Origin: CAYSRM01 sp964475205
GTDB taxonomy: Bacteria > Verrucomicrobiota > Kiritimatiellia > UBA8416 > CAYSRM01
Assembly: GCA_964475205.1 (NCBI GenBank)
Contig: CAYYVQ010000022.1
Location: 1-37,316 of the forward strand
Direction: 5' to 3'
DNA length: 37,316 nucleotides
The notes under the pieces are model-generated. The model was not told where the DNA came from. It saw nothing but the letters and a program-made list of their open reading frames with translations, and made no database searches. Positions 8,711 to 17,758 of the stretch are shown one piece after another. The position numbers and the translations under genes are program-made. Positions within the stretch are counted from its first letter, which is position 1, and every line of letters begins with the position of its first letter.

Positions 8711-10102
8711 ATGGACTCAAGAGATTCATTAAAGGTATGCAAATTCGGTGGCAGTTCTCTGTCAAGCGCCGAGCGGGTAGGCAGGGTATGCGATATCATC
8801 GCCAATGACGCCGGGCGCAGGGTTGTTGTTGTTTCCGCACCGGGCAAGAGATTCAAAGACGATATCAAGGTTACTGACCTGCTCATAGACTGCGCTGAAA
8901 GGCGGCTGGCAGGCGAGGATGCTTCTGAGCAGGTTGATGCCATTGTACGGCGATATGCCGAGATAGAAACAGGACTTGGAATTGATGAAAGCATCGCCGG
9001 ACAGATTGCCTCGGATCTCCATCAACGTCTTAATCGCGAGACGGGAAGTTCCGGCAGGTTTATCGATATGATGAAAGCCGCCGGCGAGGATAACAATGCC
9101 AGGCTTGTTGCGGCAGCTTTACGGGAAAAGGGCATCAAGGCCTCTTACGTAAACCCCGGTGATGCCGGGCTTCTGTTGACCAGTGAGTATGGCAATGCCC
9201 AGGTATTGCCTGAGTCGTTCAGCAATCTGAAGAAACTGGGGCATATGGAAGATGTTGTTGTCTTTCCCGGTTTTTTCGGATACACGCGCGAGGGGCAGGT
9301 AGCCACATTTCCCCGCGGCGGTTCTGATATCACCGGCGCCATACTTGCCGCAACGTTGCGGGCGGAACTGTACGAGAATTTTACAGATGTCGACAGTGTT
9401 TTTCCGGTCGATCCTTCGGTTGTATCCGGCACCGAACCTATCCCGGAGCTGACATACAGGGAAATGCGGGAGCTTTCCTATGCGGGGTTCGGAGTGCTGC
9501 ACGATGAAGCCATTGTTCCGGTGGTGGAAGCGGGCATTGATATCTGCATCAAGGGAGTTGATAATCCGGCTGCGCCGGGCACATTTGTCAGGCCTGCCCG
9601 GGACCATGTGCCGGGCCATGTTATAGGGATTGCGGGCAGCAAAGGTTTTTGTACTATCTTTCTTGAAAAGTACCTGATGAACCGTGAGCTGGGCATCGGC
9701 AGAAAAGTCTGCCAGGTGCTTGAAGAGGAGAATCTTTCTTACGAGCACATGCCTTCAGGTATTGACAGTCTTTCAATAATTGTTAAAGAAGCAGATTTTG
9801 AGGCCGGTAAAGAAGAGCGAGTACTCAGGCGTTTATCGGAAGCTACCGGCGTAAAAGGCATTTCCGTAGAGCGCAATCTCGCTCTTATAATGATGGTCGG
9901 GGAGGGTATGCGTTACTCCATCGGTCTGGCCTCACGGGCCACCGCGGCAATAGCGCAGGCAGGTGTGAGCATAGAGATGATCAACCAGGGCTCATCGGAA
10001 ATCAGTATAATGTTTGGCGTCAAGTCGCAAGACAAAGACAAGGTCCTGTTGCATCTTTACAAGACCTTCTTTGAGCGGAATGAACCGGAGGCAGGCATTT
10101 GA
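8711..10102 (+). CDS. lysC: Aspartate kinase
   Basis: Phosphorylates aspartate, the first step to lysine, threonine and methionine. The 463-residue chain has 'VCKFGGSSLSSAERV' at residues 9-23 (nucleotide and aspartate binding), 'VVVVSAPGKRFKDD', and 'FPRGGSDITGAILAATL' near 200. 'YREMRELSYAGFGVLHDEA' is the typical helix near 250. Two ACT repeats fill the last 130 residues ('ALIMMVGEGM' and 'INQGSSEISIMFGV'), so feedback control is expected. No homoserine dehydrogenase domain is fused, in line with the separate hom gene upstream. The alternative symbol ask applies equally. Confidence 0.95.
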   Translation: MDSRDSLKVCKFGGSSLSSAERVGRVCDIIANDAGRRVVVVSAPGKRFKDDIKVTDLLIDCAERRLAGEDASEQVDAIVRRYAEIETGLGIDESIAGQIASDLHQRLNRETGSSGRFIDMMKAAGEDNNARLVAAALREKGIKASYVNPGDAGLLLTSEYGNAQVLPESFSNLKKLGHMEDVVVFPGFFGYTREGQVATFPRGGSDITGAILAATLRAELYENFTDVDSVFPVDPSVVSGTEPIPELTYREMRELSYAGFGVLHDEAIVPVVEAGIDICIKGVDNPAAPGTFVRPARDHVPGHVIGIAGSKGFCTIFLEKYLMNRELGIGRKVCQVLEEENLSYEHMPSGIDSLSIIVKEADFEAGKEERVLRRLSEATGVKGISVERNLALIMMVGEGMRYSIGLASRATAAIAQAGVSIEMINQGSSEISIMFGVKSQDKDKVLLHLYKTFFERNEPEAGI

Positions 10103-10128
10103 CTCAGCCCGGAGAAAGAGGGTTAAAA

Positions 10129-11727
10129 ATGAAAAACACACAACTTTACGACACGACTCTACGCGATGGCGCTCAGGCTGAATCGGTGTCGTTTTCTGTT
10201 ACCGGCAAGCTGAAGCTGGCCGTGCGCCTTGATGAATTCGGGATTGATTATATCGAAGGCGGATTCGCGGGCGCGAATCAGAAGGATATTTCTTTTTTCA
10301 GGGAAGTCAGGCGTCATGAATTCCGGCATGCAAAGGTGGTGGCATTCGGGAGCACACGCCGCGCCAGAACCAGGGTGCAGGATGATCCCTTTATAAAGAG
10401 CATTCTGGAGGCAGGTACGCCTGTGGCGACAATATTCGGCAAATCGTGGCGGCTTCATGTTACCGACGTGCTCAGGACCAGCCTGACCGAAAATCTTGCA
10501 ATGATTTCAGACACATGCGCGTTTCTGAAGGATCAGGGCAAAGAGATGTTTTTTGACGCTGAACATTTCTTTGACGGCTTCAAGAGCGATCCTGAATATG
10601 CCATGAAGACTCTTGGAGCGGCTGTTTCCGCGGGAGCAGACATGGTTGTGCTTTGCGACACCAACGGCGGCAGCATGCCGCATGAGGTATTTGAGATAAC
10701 CCGGAAGGTTGTTGAAGAGATTGGCGCTCCCGTGGGGATTCATACCCATGACGACAGCGGGCTAGCGGTGGCAAACAGCCTGGAAGCGGTGCGGGCAGGC
10801 GCGGTTCAGGTCCAGGGAACAATGAACGGTTACGGCGAGCGTTGCGGCAACGCCAACCTCTGCACCCTTCTGCCTATCCTGGCGTTGAAAATGGACCGGA
10901 AATGTCATGCGGCGAACAAGCTTGATAAATTGAGGGAAGTCTCACTTTTTGTAGACGATCTTGTGAATTTGCGCCCCGACTCCCGGGCGCCGTTTGTAGG
11001 GGCAAGCGCCTTTACACACAAGGCCGGCGCACACGTCAATGCTGTCGAGAAGAATCCAAAGAGTTTCGAGCACATTGAGCCCGGGAAAGTGGGCAACGAG
11101 AGAAGAGTTCTTCTTTCTGAACATTCAGGCTCCAGCAGCGTATTGCTGAAGGCCGTCGAAATGGGACTTGGAAAACGCACCTCCAGGGAAGATATGCGGG
11201 AGATTCTAAAATCTTTAAAGGAACTGGAAAGCAAGGGTTATGCGTTTGAAGCTGCCGATGCCTCTTTCAGAATGCTGATCCAGAAGGTACTTAAAGAACA
11301 CATCTCGTTTTTCGAACTGGAGGGATTCAGGGTAATCATAGAGAAGAGGGGTAAAGACGACCCATGTCTTTCGGAGGCTACGGTAAAGGTCAAGGTTGGC
11401 GGGGAGATAGAACAGACCGTGGCGGAGGGCGACGGGCCGGTGAACGCATTGGACGGGGCTCTTAGAAAAGCCCTCTTGCGCTTTTATCCGGAGGTCAGCG
11501 ATGTTTTTCTTACCGATTTCCGCGTTCGCATACTTGATCCCGAAGAGGCCACTGCGGCAACAACCCGGGTGCTCATCGAGTCCGGCGACGGCATGGAGAC
11601 ATGGGGGACGGTAGGCGTTTCTGAGAATGTAATTGAAGCTTCCTGGGAAGCACTGGTAGACAGTGTCGAGTATAAGCTCTTTCGCGAGGAAGAGAAGGCC
11701 GGGAAGAGAGGCAGACGCAAGAAATAG
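10129..11727 (+). CDS. cimA: (R)-citramalate synthase
   Basis: Condenses pyruvate and acetyl-CoA to citramalate, the first step of threonine-independent isoleucine synthesis. The start is the ATG with GAGGG 6 nt upstream; a TTG 30 nt earlier overlaps the lysC stop but lacks a site of its own. The 532 residues carry the HMGL-like TIM barrel: 'LYDTTLRDGAQAESVSFS' (residues 5-22), 'FDAEHFFDGFK' near 140, the metal-binding 'GIHTHDDSGLAVANS' near 205 and 'GTMNGYGERCGNANL' near 233. The C-terminal LeuA-type dimerisation and regulatory domain ends the chain. The 'TTLRDGAQ' and 'FGKSW' features favour citramalate synthase over isopropylmalate synthase. It sits in line with hom and lysC. Confidence 0.93.
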   Translation: MKNTQLYDTTLRDGAQAESVSFSVTGKLKLAVRLDEFGIDYIEGGFAGANQKDISFFREVRRHEFRHAKVVAFGSTRRARTRVQDDPFIKSILEAGTPVATIFGKSWRLHVTDVLRTSLTENLAMISDTCAFLKDQGKEMFFDAEHFFDGFKSDPEYAMKTLGAAVSAGADMVVLCDTNGGSMPHEVFEITRKVVEEIGAPVGIHTHDDSGLAVANSLEAVRAGAVQVQGTMNGYGERCGNANLCTLLPILALKMDRKCHAANKLDKLREVSLFVDDLVNLRPDSRAPFVGASAFTHKAGAHVNAVEKNPKSFEHIEPGKVGNERRVLLSEHSGSSSVLLKAVEMGLGKRTSREDMREILKSLKELESKGYAFEAADASFRMLIQKVLKEHISFFELEGFRVIIEKRGKDDPCLSEATVKVKVGGEIEQTVAEGDGPVNALDGALRKALLRFYPEVSDVFLTDFRVRILDPEEATAATTRVLIESGDGMETWGTVGVSENVIEASWEALVDSVEYKLFREEEKAGKRGRRKK

Positions 11728-11844
11728 AACGGGAAAGTTCAATCCGGTTTTGCCGGGAAACTGCCGGTTATTCAAAACAGACAATGGACGTGGCGATTAC
11801 GGGTGCATGGAGATAAAAAAGTCAGACTGCAATAGTTGGTTATT

Positions 11845-14547
11845 ATGGAAAAGATATACAATCCCAGTAAAATTGAGAAGAAGTGGCTTGAGAGATGGCT
11901 GGATAACGACACTTTCCATTCGACTCCGAATGAGGAAGGCGACTCTTACTGCATAGTAATTCCGCCGCCGAATGTTACCGGTGTGCTCCATATGGGGCAC
12001 GCTCTGAACAATACCATCCAGGATGTGCTGGCAAGATGGCGTCGCATGCAGGGCAGAAATGTTGTGTGGCTGCCGGGCACGGACCATGCCGGAATTGCTA
12101 CCCAGAACGTGGTGGAAAGAGCCTTGAAGGCCGAGGGCAAGTCCAGGGAGGATCTGGGTAGGGAAGCTTTTGTGGAGCGCGTGTGGAAATGGCGCGAAAA
12201 ATATGGGAATACGATTATTTCTCAGCTTAAACGGTTGGGCGCCTCCTGTGACTGGCAGAGAGAGAGATTTACCATGGACGATGGCCTGAGCAAGGCTGTT
12301 GCCAGGGTTTTTGTTGAATTGTATGAGAAGAAACTGGTTTACAGGGCCAATTACATAATCAACTGGTGCCCCCGCTGCATGACTGCTTTGGCCGACGAAG
12401 AGAGCGAGCATGCCGATGTGGAAGGCAAGCTTTGGCATATCAGGTACCCGCTTGGCAAACAGGATTCAGGCGAGTACATAGTTGTTGCCACTACCCGTCC
12501 TGAAACAATGCTGGGAGACACAGCCGTAGCGGTCAATCCTTTGGATAAAAGGCACGAAAAGCTTGAAGATAAGAAAGTTATTCTCCCGATACTTGACCGC
12601 GAGCTGGAGGTGATAAAGGACGATTTTGTAGATCCGGAGTTTGGCACGGGGATCGTCAAGGTCACGCCGGCCCACGATCCGAATGATTTTGAGATGGGCT
12701 TGCGGCATGATCTGCCGCAGATCAACATAATGGATGAAAACGGCGTGATGAACGAAAATGCCGGACCTTACCACGGCCTTGACCGTTTTGAATGCCGGCA
12801 GCGGCTTGTAAGCGATCTGGAAGAAATGGGGCTGATAGTTAAGGTCGAGTCTCACGCCCATTCTGTAGGCCATTGTTACCGGTGCAATACAGTTGTGGAA
12901 CCGCGCTTGTCGCGGCAATGGTTTGTCAGTATGAAGCCTCTTGCCCAACCTGCAATAGAGGCCGTGAACGACGGCAGGGTCAAGTTTGTTCCTGAACGTT
13001 GGACCAAGGTTTATCTGGATTGGATGGAAAACATTCGTGACTGGTGTATTTCGCGGCAGATCTGGTGGGGACACAGGATCCCGGTCTTCTATTGCCGGCC
13101 TTGCGGGCATGAATGGGCTTCGGTTGAAGAGCCAAGGGAATGTCCTGAATGCGGCGCCTCGGATATCAGGCAGGACGAGGATGTGCTGGATACCTGGTTT
13201 TCATCCTGGCTGTGGCCGTTCAGCGCTTTCGGCTGGCCCGAAAAGACAGAGGATCTTGCCTTCTATTACCCCACTAATGATCTTGTTACAGCTTCGGAGA
13301 TAATATTTTTCTGGGTGGCGAGGATGGTTATGGCCGGGATGGAGTTTATGGGCGAGATTCCCTTTGACACTGTTTACATACACGGCACTGTCCGCGACGA
13401 CGAGGGTGTAAAGATGAGCAAGAGCCTTGGAAATGCGCTGGATCCTGTTGAGATGATCGACAAATTCAGCGCAGATGCACTGAGGTTCAGTTTGATGATG
13501 CTTACGGCCACCGGCCAGGACGTTTATATATCGGATGAAAAATTTGAAATCGGGCGGAATTTCGGCACCAAAATCTGGAATGCCGCTCGTTTTCTACAGA
13601 TGCAGGCAGAGTCACTTTCAAAAGAGAATGCCGGGGTGGATGCATGTGCGGGGCGGGTAGCCCTGGAAGACTTCAATCCGGACGATTTTACTGCCGATGA
13701 CATGTATATCATTGCCGGCTTTAACAGAGCGGTGCGCGAGTGCAGCCAGAATCTTGAGAGCTATCGTTTCAATGATGCAGCCAAAGTTCTTTACGAGTAC
13801 ATCTGGCACCATTTCTGTGACTGGTATGTTGAGCATTCAAAGAGCGTTCTTTATGGCGCTGACAATGAGAGCAAGAAGCATACAATAAAAGTTATGAGTT
13901 ATGTCCTGGACCGCATACTGAGGCTTCTGCATCCGATGATGCCGTTTTTAACCGAGGAGCTGGGTCATGTTATGGGTTATTGTTCAGAAGCCGATTTTGT
14001 TTCGCACGACACATGGCCTCGTCATTTGAATGCTGAAGAACTCTCCGCCCGCGGCATTGACCCTGAACTGGTCGAGTATGTCGAGAACAAGCGGGATCTT
14101 GTAAGGGTTGCAAGAACGCTGAGATCGGATTACGGAGTGCTGCCCGTGACCGAGGTTGAGTTTAAGATCAAACCGCACAATGAGGATGAAGAGGGACTCA
14201 TTAACTCGGACATAGATTCGCTTCAGACACTGTTGCGCGCGAATGCCATCAAGGTGGATCGAAACCTGGCCCCGGAAAAGCCGATGCCAAGCGGTGTAAG
14301 CGCGCTGGGCACTGTTTATATGCCGCTGGAAGGGGTCGTTGATGTGGAGTCCGAGATTGAACGGCAGAACAAGGAACTGACCAAGATTGAAAAAGATCTG
14401 CAAAGGGTTGAAAACAAGCTGGCCAATCGCAACTTTGTGACCAAGGCCCCAGAACACGTTGTTAACCGGCAGCGGGAGATGAAGCAGGAAATGCAAGGCA
14501 GGGCGGGCAAGTTGAAAAAGCTTATCGAGACGTTGAAGTCGGTTTAG
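11845..14547 (+). CDS. valS: Valine--tRNA ligase
   Basis: Charges tRNA-Val. The 900-residue class I synthetase has the HIGH-type motif 'PPPNVTGVLHMGHAL' (near 42), the editing domain signature 'TTRPETMLGDTAVAV' (near 215), 'ISRQIWWGHRIPVFYC' (near 400), and the KMSKS loop 'GVKMSKSLGNALDP' (near 520). A zinc-knuckle-like cysteine set (CRPCGHE...CPECG) lies near 415-440. The C-terminus is the tRNA-gripping coiled coil with 'ESEIERQNKELTKIEKDL'. The ATG at 11845 is chosen over a TTG three codons earlier; no strong ribosome site is seen before either. The 117-nt gap after cimA holds no obvious promoter or terminator, so read-through is possible. Confidence 0.96.
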   Translation: MEKIYNPSKIEKKWLERWLDNDTFHSTPNEEGDSYCIVIPPPNVTGVLHMGHALNNTIQDVLARWRRMQGRNVVWLPGTDHAGIATQNVVERALKAEGKSREDLGREAFVERVWKWREKYGNTIISQLKRLGASCDWQRERFTMDDGLSKAVARVFVELYEKKLVYRANYIINWCPRCMTALADEESEHADVEGKLWHIRYPLGKQDSGEYIVVATTRPETMLGDTAVAVNPLDKRHEKLEDKKVILPILDRELEVIKDDFVDPEFGTGIVKVTPAHDPNDFEMGLRHDLPQINIMDENGVMNENAGPYHGLDRFECRQRLVSDLEEMGLIVKVESHAHSVGHCYRCNTVVEPRLSRQWFVSMKPLAQPAIEAVNDGRVKFVPERWTKVYLDWMENIRDWCISRQIWWGHRIPVFYCRPCGHEWASVEEPRECPECGASDIRQDEDVLDTWFSSWLWPFSAFGWPEKTEDLAFYYPTNDLVTASEIIFFWVARMVMAGMEFMGEIPFDTVYIHGTVRDDEGVKMSKSLGNALDPVEMIDKFSADALRFSLMMLTATGQDVYISDEKFEIGRNFGTKIWNAARFLQMQAESLSKENAGVDACAGRVALEDFNPDDFTADDMYIIAGFNRAVRECSQNLESYRFNDAAKVLYEYIWHHFCDWYVEHSKSVLYGADNESKKHTIKVMSYVLDRILRLLHPMMPFLTEELGHVMGYCSEADFVSHDTWPRHLNAEELSARGIDPELVEYVENKRDLVRVARTLRSDYGVLPVTEVEFKIKPHNEDEEGLINSDIDSLQTLLRANAIKVDRNLAPEKPMPSGVSALGTVYMPLEGVVDVESEIERQNKELTKIEKDLQRVENKLANRNFVTKAPEHVVNRQREMKQEMQGRAGKLKKLIETLKSV

Positions 14548-14606
14548 CCTGTCCGCATGCATAAACGGTTAAATGACGTCTGGACATACGAGCCCTTAAT
14601 AGTATT

Positions 14607-14960
14607 ATGTCACCTATGAAATTCAGCGGATTCAGGATTATTTGTGTTGCGGCAATTGCCGCCTTTGTCTGTGGCTGTACAATGCCGTCTGACCGTGACC
14701 TCTACATCAAGGCGCGCAATGCCGTTGAAAAGTCCGGCGATTTTCCCGGTCAGGCCGAAGTGGAGCCAATTGGTGGAGCTGATATTTACAGGGGCAAGAA
14801 TGCCGCCTGTGTTGTTGTCCCCTATGAGGTGGACATCGGCGGACGGGTTAGATCCGGGGCGTACAGGGTCTGGCTTAAAAGAGTCGCAATGACATGGAAA
14901 GTTGACCGGCTGGCAAGGGCTAATGAATACAACGGCTCTCCTGCTCAGCCCGCGAAATGA
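14607..14960 (+). CDS. Small putative lipoprotein, unknown function
   Basis: A 117-residue protein with a signal peptide ('IICVAAIAAFVCGC') ending in a lipobox-like VCGC, so it is probably lipid-anchored at Cys24. The mature part is about 94 residues, soluble, with paired aromatics near the end ('YRVWLKRVAMTWKVDRL') that suggest a beta-sheet domain. No family is recognised. A second ATG three codons in would also work. It lies alone on the plus strand after valS and converges on a minus-strand lipoprotein region. Confidence 0.65.
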   Translation: MSPMKFSGFRIICVAAIAAFVCGCTMPSDRDLYIKARNAVEKSGDFPGQAEVEPIGGADIYRGKNAACVVVPYEVDIGGRVRSGAYRVWLKRVAMTWKVDRLARANEYNGSPAQPAK

Positions 14961-15083
14961 ACGCAACTTGATCCGGGTTTTTCGAAAGTCAGTCCTGGCA
15001 CCTGCGAAGATGTTTCGAGCCGAAGCAGGGTGTTTGTGTAGTGGAGCGCCTGCAGGGTATACGAAAACCGCCTTATCCTGGAA
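14961..15083. other. Short convergent intergenic space
   Basis: No gene, promoter or clear terminator is seen between the plus-strand lipoprotein and the minus-strand SmpA-like remnant. Confidence 0.4.
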
Positions 15084-15291
15084 TCAGTCAGGGATTGGAA
15101 CCACTGCGTTCCCGGAGATATCTTTTATTGAAGAGACTGTTTTTCCGTCGCTGGAGTGGACTTCGTAATCATCGTAAAGCCAGACTCCCCTTTGCCTGGC
15201 TTAGCGGCTTGCCGATCAGGTTTCTGATTGATTCCGGGGAAGAGTCTTTGTCGGTCCTTTTGACGGCAGGCCGTTGCTGCGCAAAGCCAGT
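15084..15291 (-). pseudogene. Frameshifted SmpA/BamE-like C-terminal fragment
   Basis: Reading leftward directly after the stop of the 400-residue lipoprotein, the same frame stays open and encodes 'ESIRNLIGKPLSQAKG'. At a GGGG run (15187-15190 on the plus strand as CCCC) the frame shifts; dropping one G joins it to 'VWLYDDYEVHSSDGKTVSSI' and a TGA at 15084. The joined pattern, 'Lig-KPls...g..WlYddyeV.f.dGkvvsI', is that of SmpA/OmlA (BamE-like) lipoprotein domains. There is no ATG after the lipoprotein stop, so it is either a decayed small gene or a lost C-terminal extension. A base-calling error in the G run is possible but would not supply a start codon. Confidence 0.45.
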
Positions 15292-16494
15292 TTACCTGTT
15301 GTTTCTCTTCAACGGTTTCTGCATGCCGGTGGGCGCTGCTTCGGGCGAAGTAAGTGCCTGGGCTGACTCGAGCATCTCCTCGGTCATTGTAATTTCCAGT
15401 TTTACCGAAGTGCCTGGCGCGGTCACATTGATCATCTCGCTGAAATCAATTTTGTTCTGCCCGGCAGCATTCTGTTTAAACTGACTGGAGATCATTGGCA
15501 CAACCATTCCGTTGAGCATTCCTGAAACCTGTTGCGCGTTTTGGCTGGTGCCCAGGTCGGTCAGCAGTACCATTTCCAGTTTGTCGGAAAATTTTGTCCC
15601 GAAAGCAATGTTTTGAAGTTTTTCAAAGGGTTTGATAAAACCAAGCTGCATACCCATGCCAGGTTGTTCTGCCGCCTTCTTTTCTGTTTCCTGTATATGA
15701 TCCCTGATTTGCTGCTTGAGTTTTTCTGGCGCGGCAAACAGCAGTTGAAACTGGGTTTCTTCCGGAAGATTGCCTGCTATCGCCGCCAGCGATTGGGGGA
15801 TGTTTTCTATTTGCCCTTTTTCAACCCTGTCGAAAATTGCGGACAAATGTTCTTTGTTTAAAGTAATAAACACAACCTTGCCGTTTTTGGACAGTCCGAA
15901 AAACATGCTGATTTCGGAACCGGGAGCGCCGGATGCGCCTGGTTGCCTGTTCATCGGAACGTTATCGAGCCTGAGCATGTAGCGTCCGGCAACTTCATCT
16001 TCGGTGATCGTGGTTTTTATTGACTGTGCCTGTTTCACGGCTTCAGCCAGCAGCAGGTCTGCTGCTTCTTTGAGCTGTTTGCCGGTGATGGATTTTGTGA
16101 ACTCGAATGCGGTGGACATGGCCATGTTGCCGATTATTTTTTCCGGATCAGTCTGTTGGAAGTCAATGTTTGACATATTCATTGACACGACCATGGATTT
16201 GAATTCCTCGTCGCCCAGACCTGTGGCTTCCTTGATTTTCTTCTCAAGCTCTTCTGACCTTGAGCCTAAAGGATTCAGTGATGAAGCCGCATTCTGTTGC
16301 TTCTCAAGCTGCTTCTGGATAGGCGCCTTGCGTGCTGCTTCCGCGTCAAAAATTGCAACCATGTCCGCACCGGGCTGTATTGCCGCCCGGGCTGTTGTTT
16401 CTGATTCCGCTTTCTTTCCGCACCCGGAGGTAAGAAGGTTGAGAGCCAGTAAAAGAGCTATAGCCGACGTAGATATGAAGTGATTTGTTTTCAT
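15292..16494 (-). CDS. Putative lipoprotein of about 400 residues, unknown function
   Basis: The N-terminus has a signal peptide ('AIALLLALNLLTSGC') with lipobox LTSGC, cleaved before Cys25. The mature protein is hydrophilic, rich in Lys, Glu and Gln, with a probable coiled segment near 60-90 ('IQKQLEKQQNAASSL'). No catalytic motif is seen and the family is not recognised; the mix of alternating strands and amphipathic helices is like large cell-surface lipoproteins found in PVC genomes. No strong ribosome site lies before the ATG at 16494. It diverges from the DHH phosphoesterase gene across an 81-nt gap that must hold both promoters. Its stop is followed in frame by the SmpA-like remnant. 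Confidence 0.75.
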   Translation of the reverse strand: MKTNHFISTSAIALLLALNLLTSGCGKKAESETTARAAIQPGADMVAIFDAEAARKAPIQKQLEKQQNAASSLNPLGSRSEELEKKIKEATGLGDEEFKSMVVSMNMSNIDFQQTDPEKIIGNMAMSTAFEFTKSITGKQLKEAADLLLAEAVKQAQSIKTTITEDEVAGRYMLRLDNVPMNRQPGASGAPGSEISMFFGLSKNGKVVFITLNKEHLSAIFDRVEKGQIENIPQSLAAIAGNLPEETQFQLLFAAPEKLKQQIRDHIQETEKKAAEQPGMGMQLGFIKPFEKLQNIAFGTKFSDKLEMVLLTDLGTSQNAQQVSGMLNGMVVPMISSQFKQNAAGQNKIDFSEMINVTAPGTSVKLEITMTEEMLESAQALTSPEAAPTGMQKPLKRNNR

Positions 16495-16575
16495 GGGGAA
16501 AATCTAGCATTGGCCGTGAAGCTCGTCAACTCTTCTTTTCTTTACGCACAACCCACATGACGTTAGCATACTATT

Positions 16576-17598
16576 ATGAAAAATGGCAGAAAAACGAAAC
16601 TCGAGCAGATGCTCAAAGTCCTTCAGCGTGGAAAGACCATGCTTATTGTTATGCAGGATTATCCCGATCCGGACGCAATCGGGTCGGCAGCGGCGCTTAA
16701 GCTTATCGCTAATTCCAGGTACGATATTGTATGTACGCTTGCTCATGGCGGTATTGTCGGCCGCGCGGAAAACAAGGCGATGGTTCGATACCTGGACTTG
16801 AGCCTGCAACCCATGCGGAAAATAGACGCGGGGCAATTCCAGACCATAGCCATGGTTGACACTCAACCGGGCACAGGCAACAACTCACTGGACAGAAAAA
16901 GAATTCCTGACGTTGTTATTGATCATCATCCTGTCAGGAATGAGACGCGAAAAGCTTCTTTCCATGATATCAGGAGCCGTTACGGCGCTACTTCAACGAT
17001 ACTCTACGAATATCTCAAAGAGATGAATGTAAAGCCGAATGTGCCTCTTGCCACAGCGCTTTTATACGGTATTCGCTCTGATACCAGCGATCTGGCAAGA
17101 AACGCAACAAGAAGCGACGAGGATGCTTTTCTTGCGCTTTATCCCCTAGCGAACAGGAAAGCGCTGGCCAGGATTGAGCGCGAGCGTCTGCCGCAGGGTT
17201 ATTTCAGGGTTCTTTCCAAAGCCCTGGGAAATGCGCGGACCTACGGCAGATGCGTGGTTTGTTCACTTGGCAATATAAATAATCCGGACATGGTTTCAGA
17301 AGTGGCCGATCTTCTTCTCCGCAATGAGAAAAGTTCCTGGGCCTTGTGTTTTGGTGTATATAAGAAACGGCTGTTGCTGTCCGCACGCACTTCAGAGCGG
17401 GGAGTAGGCGCAGGCGAGGTGATGAACGGCATTGTAGAGGACATCGGCACAGGCGGTGGGCACAGCGCTCTGGCAGGAGGCCAGATAACAATAGGCAGCC
17501 ATTCGCAGGCCGAAGTTAGCCGCTTGCAGGACAGGATTACCGCTCGTTTCCTTGAGATGACCAATACAAGGAAAACGAAAGGAAGATCACTGGTATAA
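16576..17598 (+). CDS. DHH-family phosphoesterase (NrnA-like oligoribonuclease / pAp phosphatase)
   Basis: A 340-residue DHH/DHHA1 protein, of the family that degrades nanoRNA, pAp or linear dinucleotides. The Mn-binding motifs are in order: 'DYPDPDAIGSAAALK' (near 28-42), 'AMVDTQPG' (near 92), 'VVIDHHPVRNE' (near 113, the DHH motif) and 'GIRSDTSDL' (near 165). The DHHA1 substrate domain ends with 'DIGTGGGHSALAGGQI' near 295. All expected acidic and His residues are present, so it should be active. Whether it prefers nanoRNA, pAp or c-di-AMP breakdown products cannot be told from sequence. Confidence 0.88.
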   Translation: MKNGRKTKLEQMLKVLQRGKTMLIVMQDYPDPDAIGSAAALKLIANSRYDIVCTLAHGGIVGRAENKAMVRYLDLSLQPMRKIDAGQFQTIAMVDTQPGTGNNSLDRKRIPDVVIDHHPVRNETRKASFHDIRSRYGATSTILYEYLKEMNVKPNVPLATALLYGIRSDTSDLARNATRSDEDAFLALYPLANRKALARIERERLPQGYFRVLSKALGNARTYGRCVVCSLGNINNPDMVSEVADLLLRNEKSSWALCFGVYKKRLLLSARTSERGVGAGEVMNGIVEDIGTGGGHSALAGGQITIGSHSQAEVSRLQDRITARFLEMTNTRKTKGRSLV

Positions 17599-17717
17599 GA
17601 ATATCTTGTTGTGAAATCTGTCGTTGTTGCGAAAAAACATCGCTGACAACGGATGAAAACATATAAAGGCGCCTGAAAAAAAAGGGGGTTCCATGAGGAG
17701 ACCATCGGTTAAAAGAT

Positions 17718-17733
17718 TGGCACGGTATATGCT
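17718..17733 (+). promoter_or_regulatory. Sigma-54 (RpoN) promoter of the prepilin-like gene
   Basis: TGGCACGGTATATGCT matches the -24/-12 consensus TGGCACG-N4-TTGCW at all fixed positions except the first T of TTGC. The transcription start would fall near 17744, about 15 nt before the ATG at 17759. The match is nearly identical to the site at 32051. Sigma-54 control of pilin genes through PilR-type activators is known in other bacteria. An inverted pair TGTC...GACA sits near 17620-17645, about 75-100 nt upstream, a fitting place for an activator. Confidence 0.75.
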
Positions 17734-17758
17734 TTTTATAAATGCGAGATAATATGAT

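Noticed and set aside
11784..11816. Ten-codon peptide (MDVAITGAWR) before valS as a leader-peptide attenuator
   Set aside because: No run of valine or isoleucine codons, no terminator and no ribosome site; likely chance.
15178..15204. AAGCCAG...CTGGCTT stem as a terminator
   Set aside because: No T run on either strand, and it lies in the SmpA-like remnant where coding explains it.
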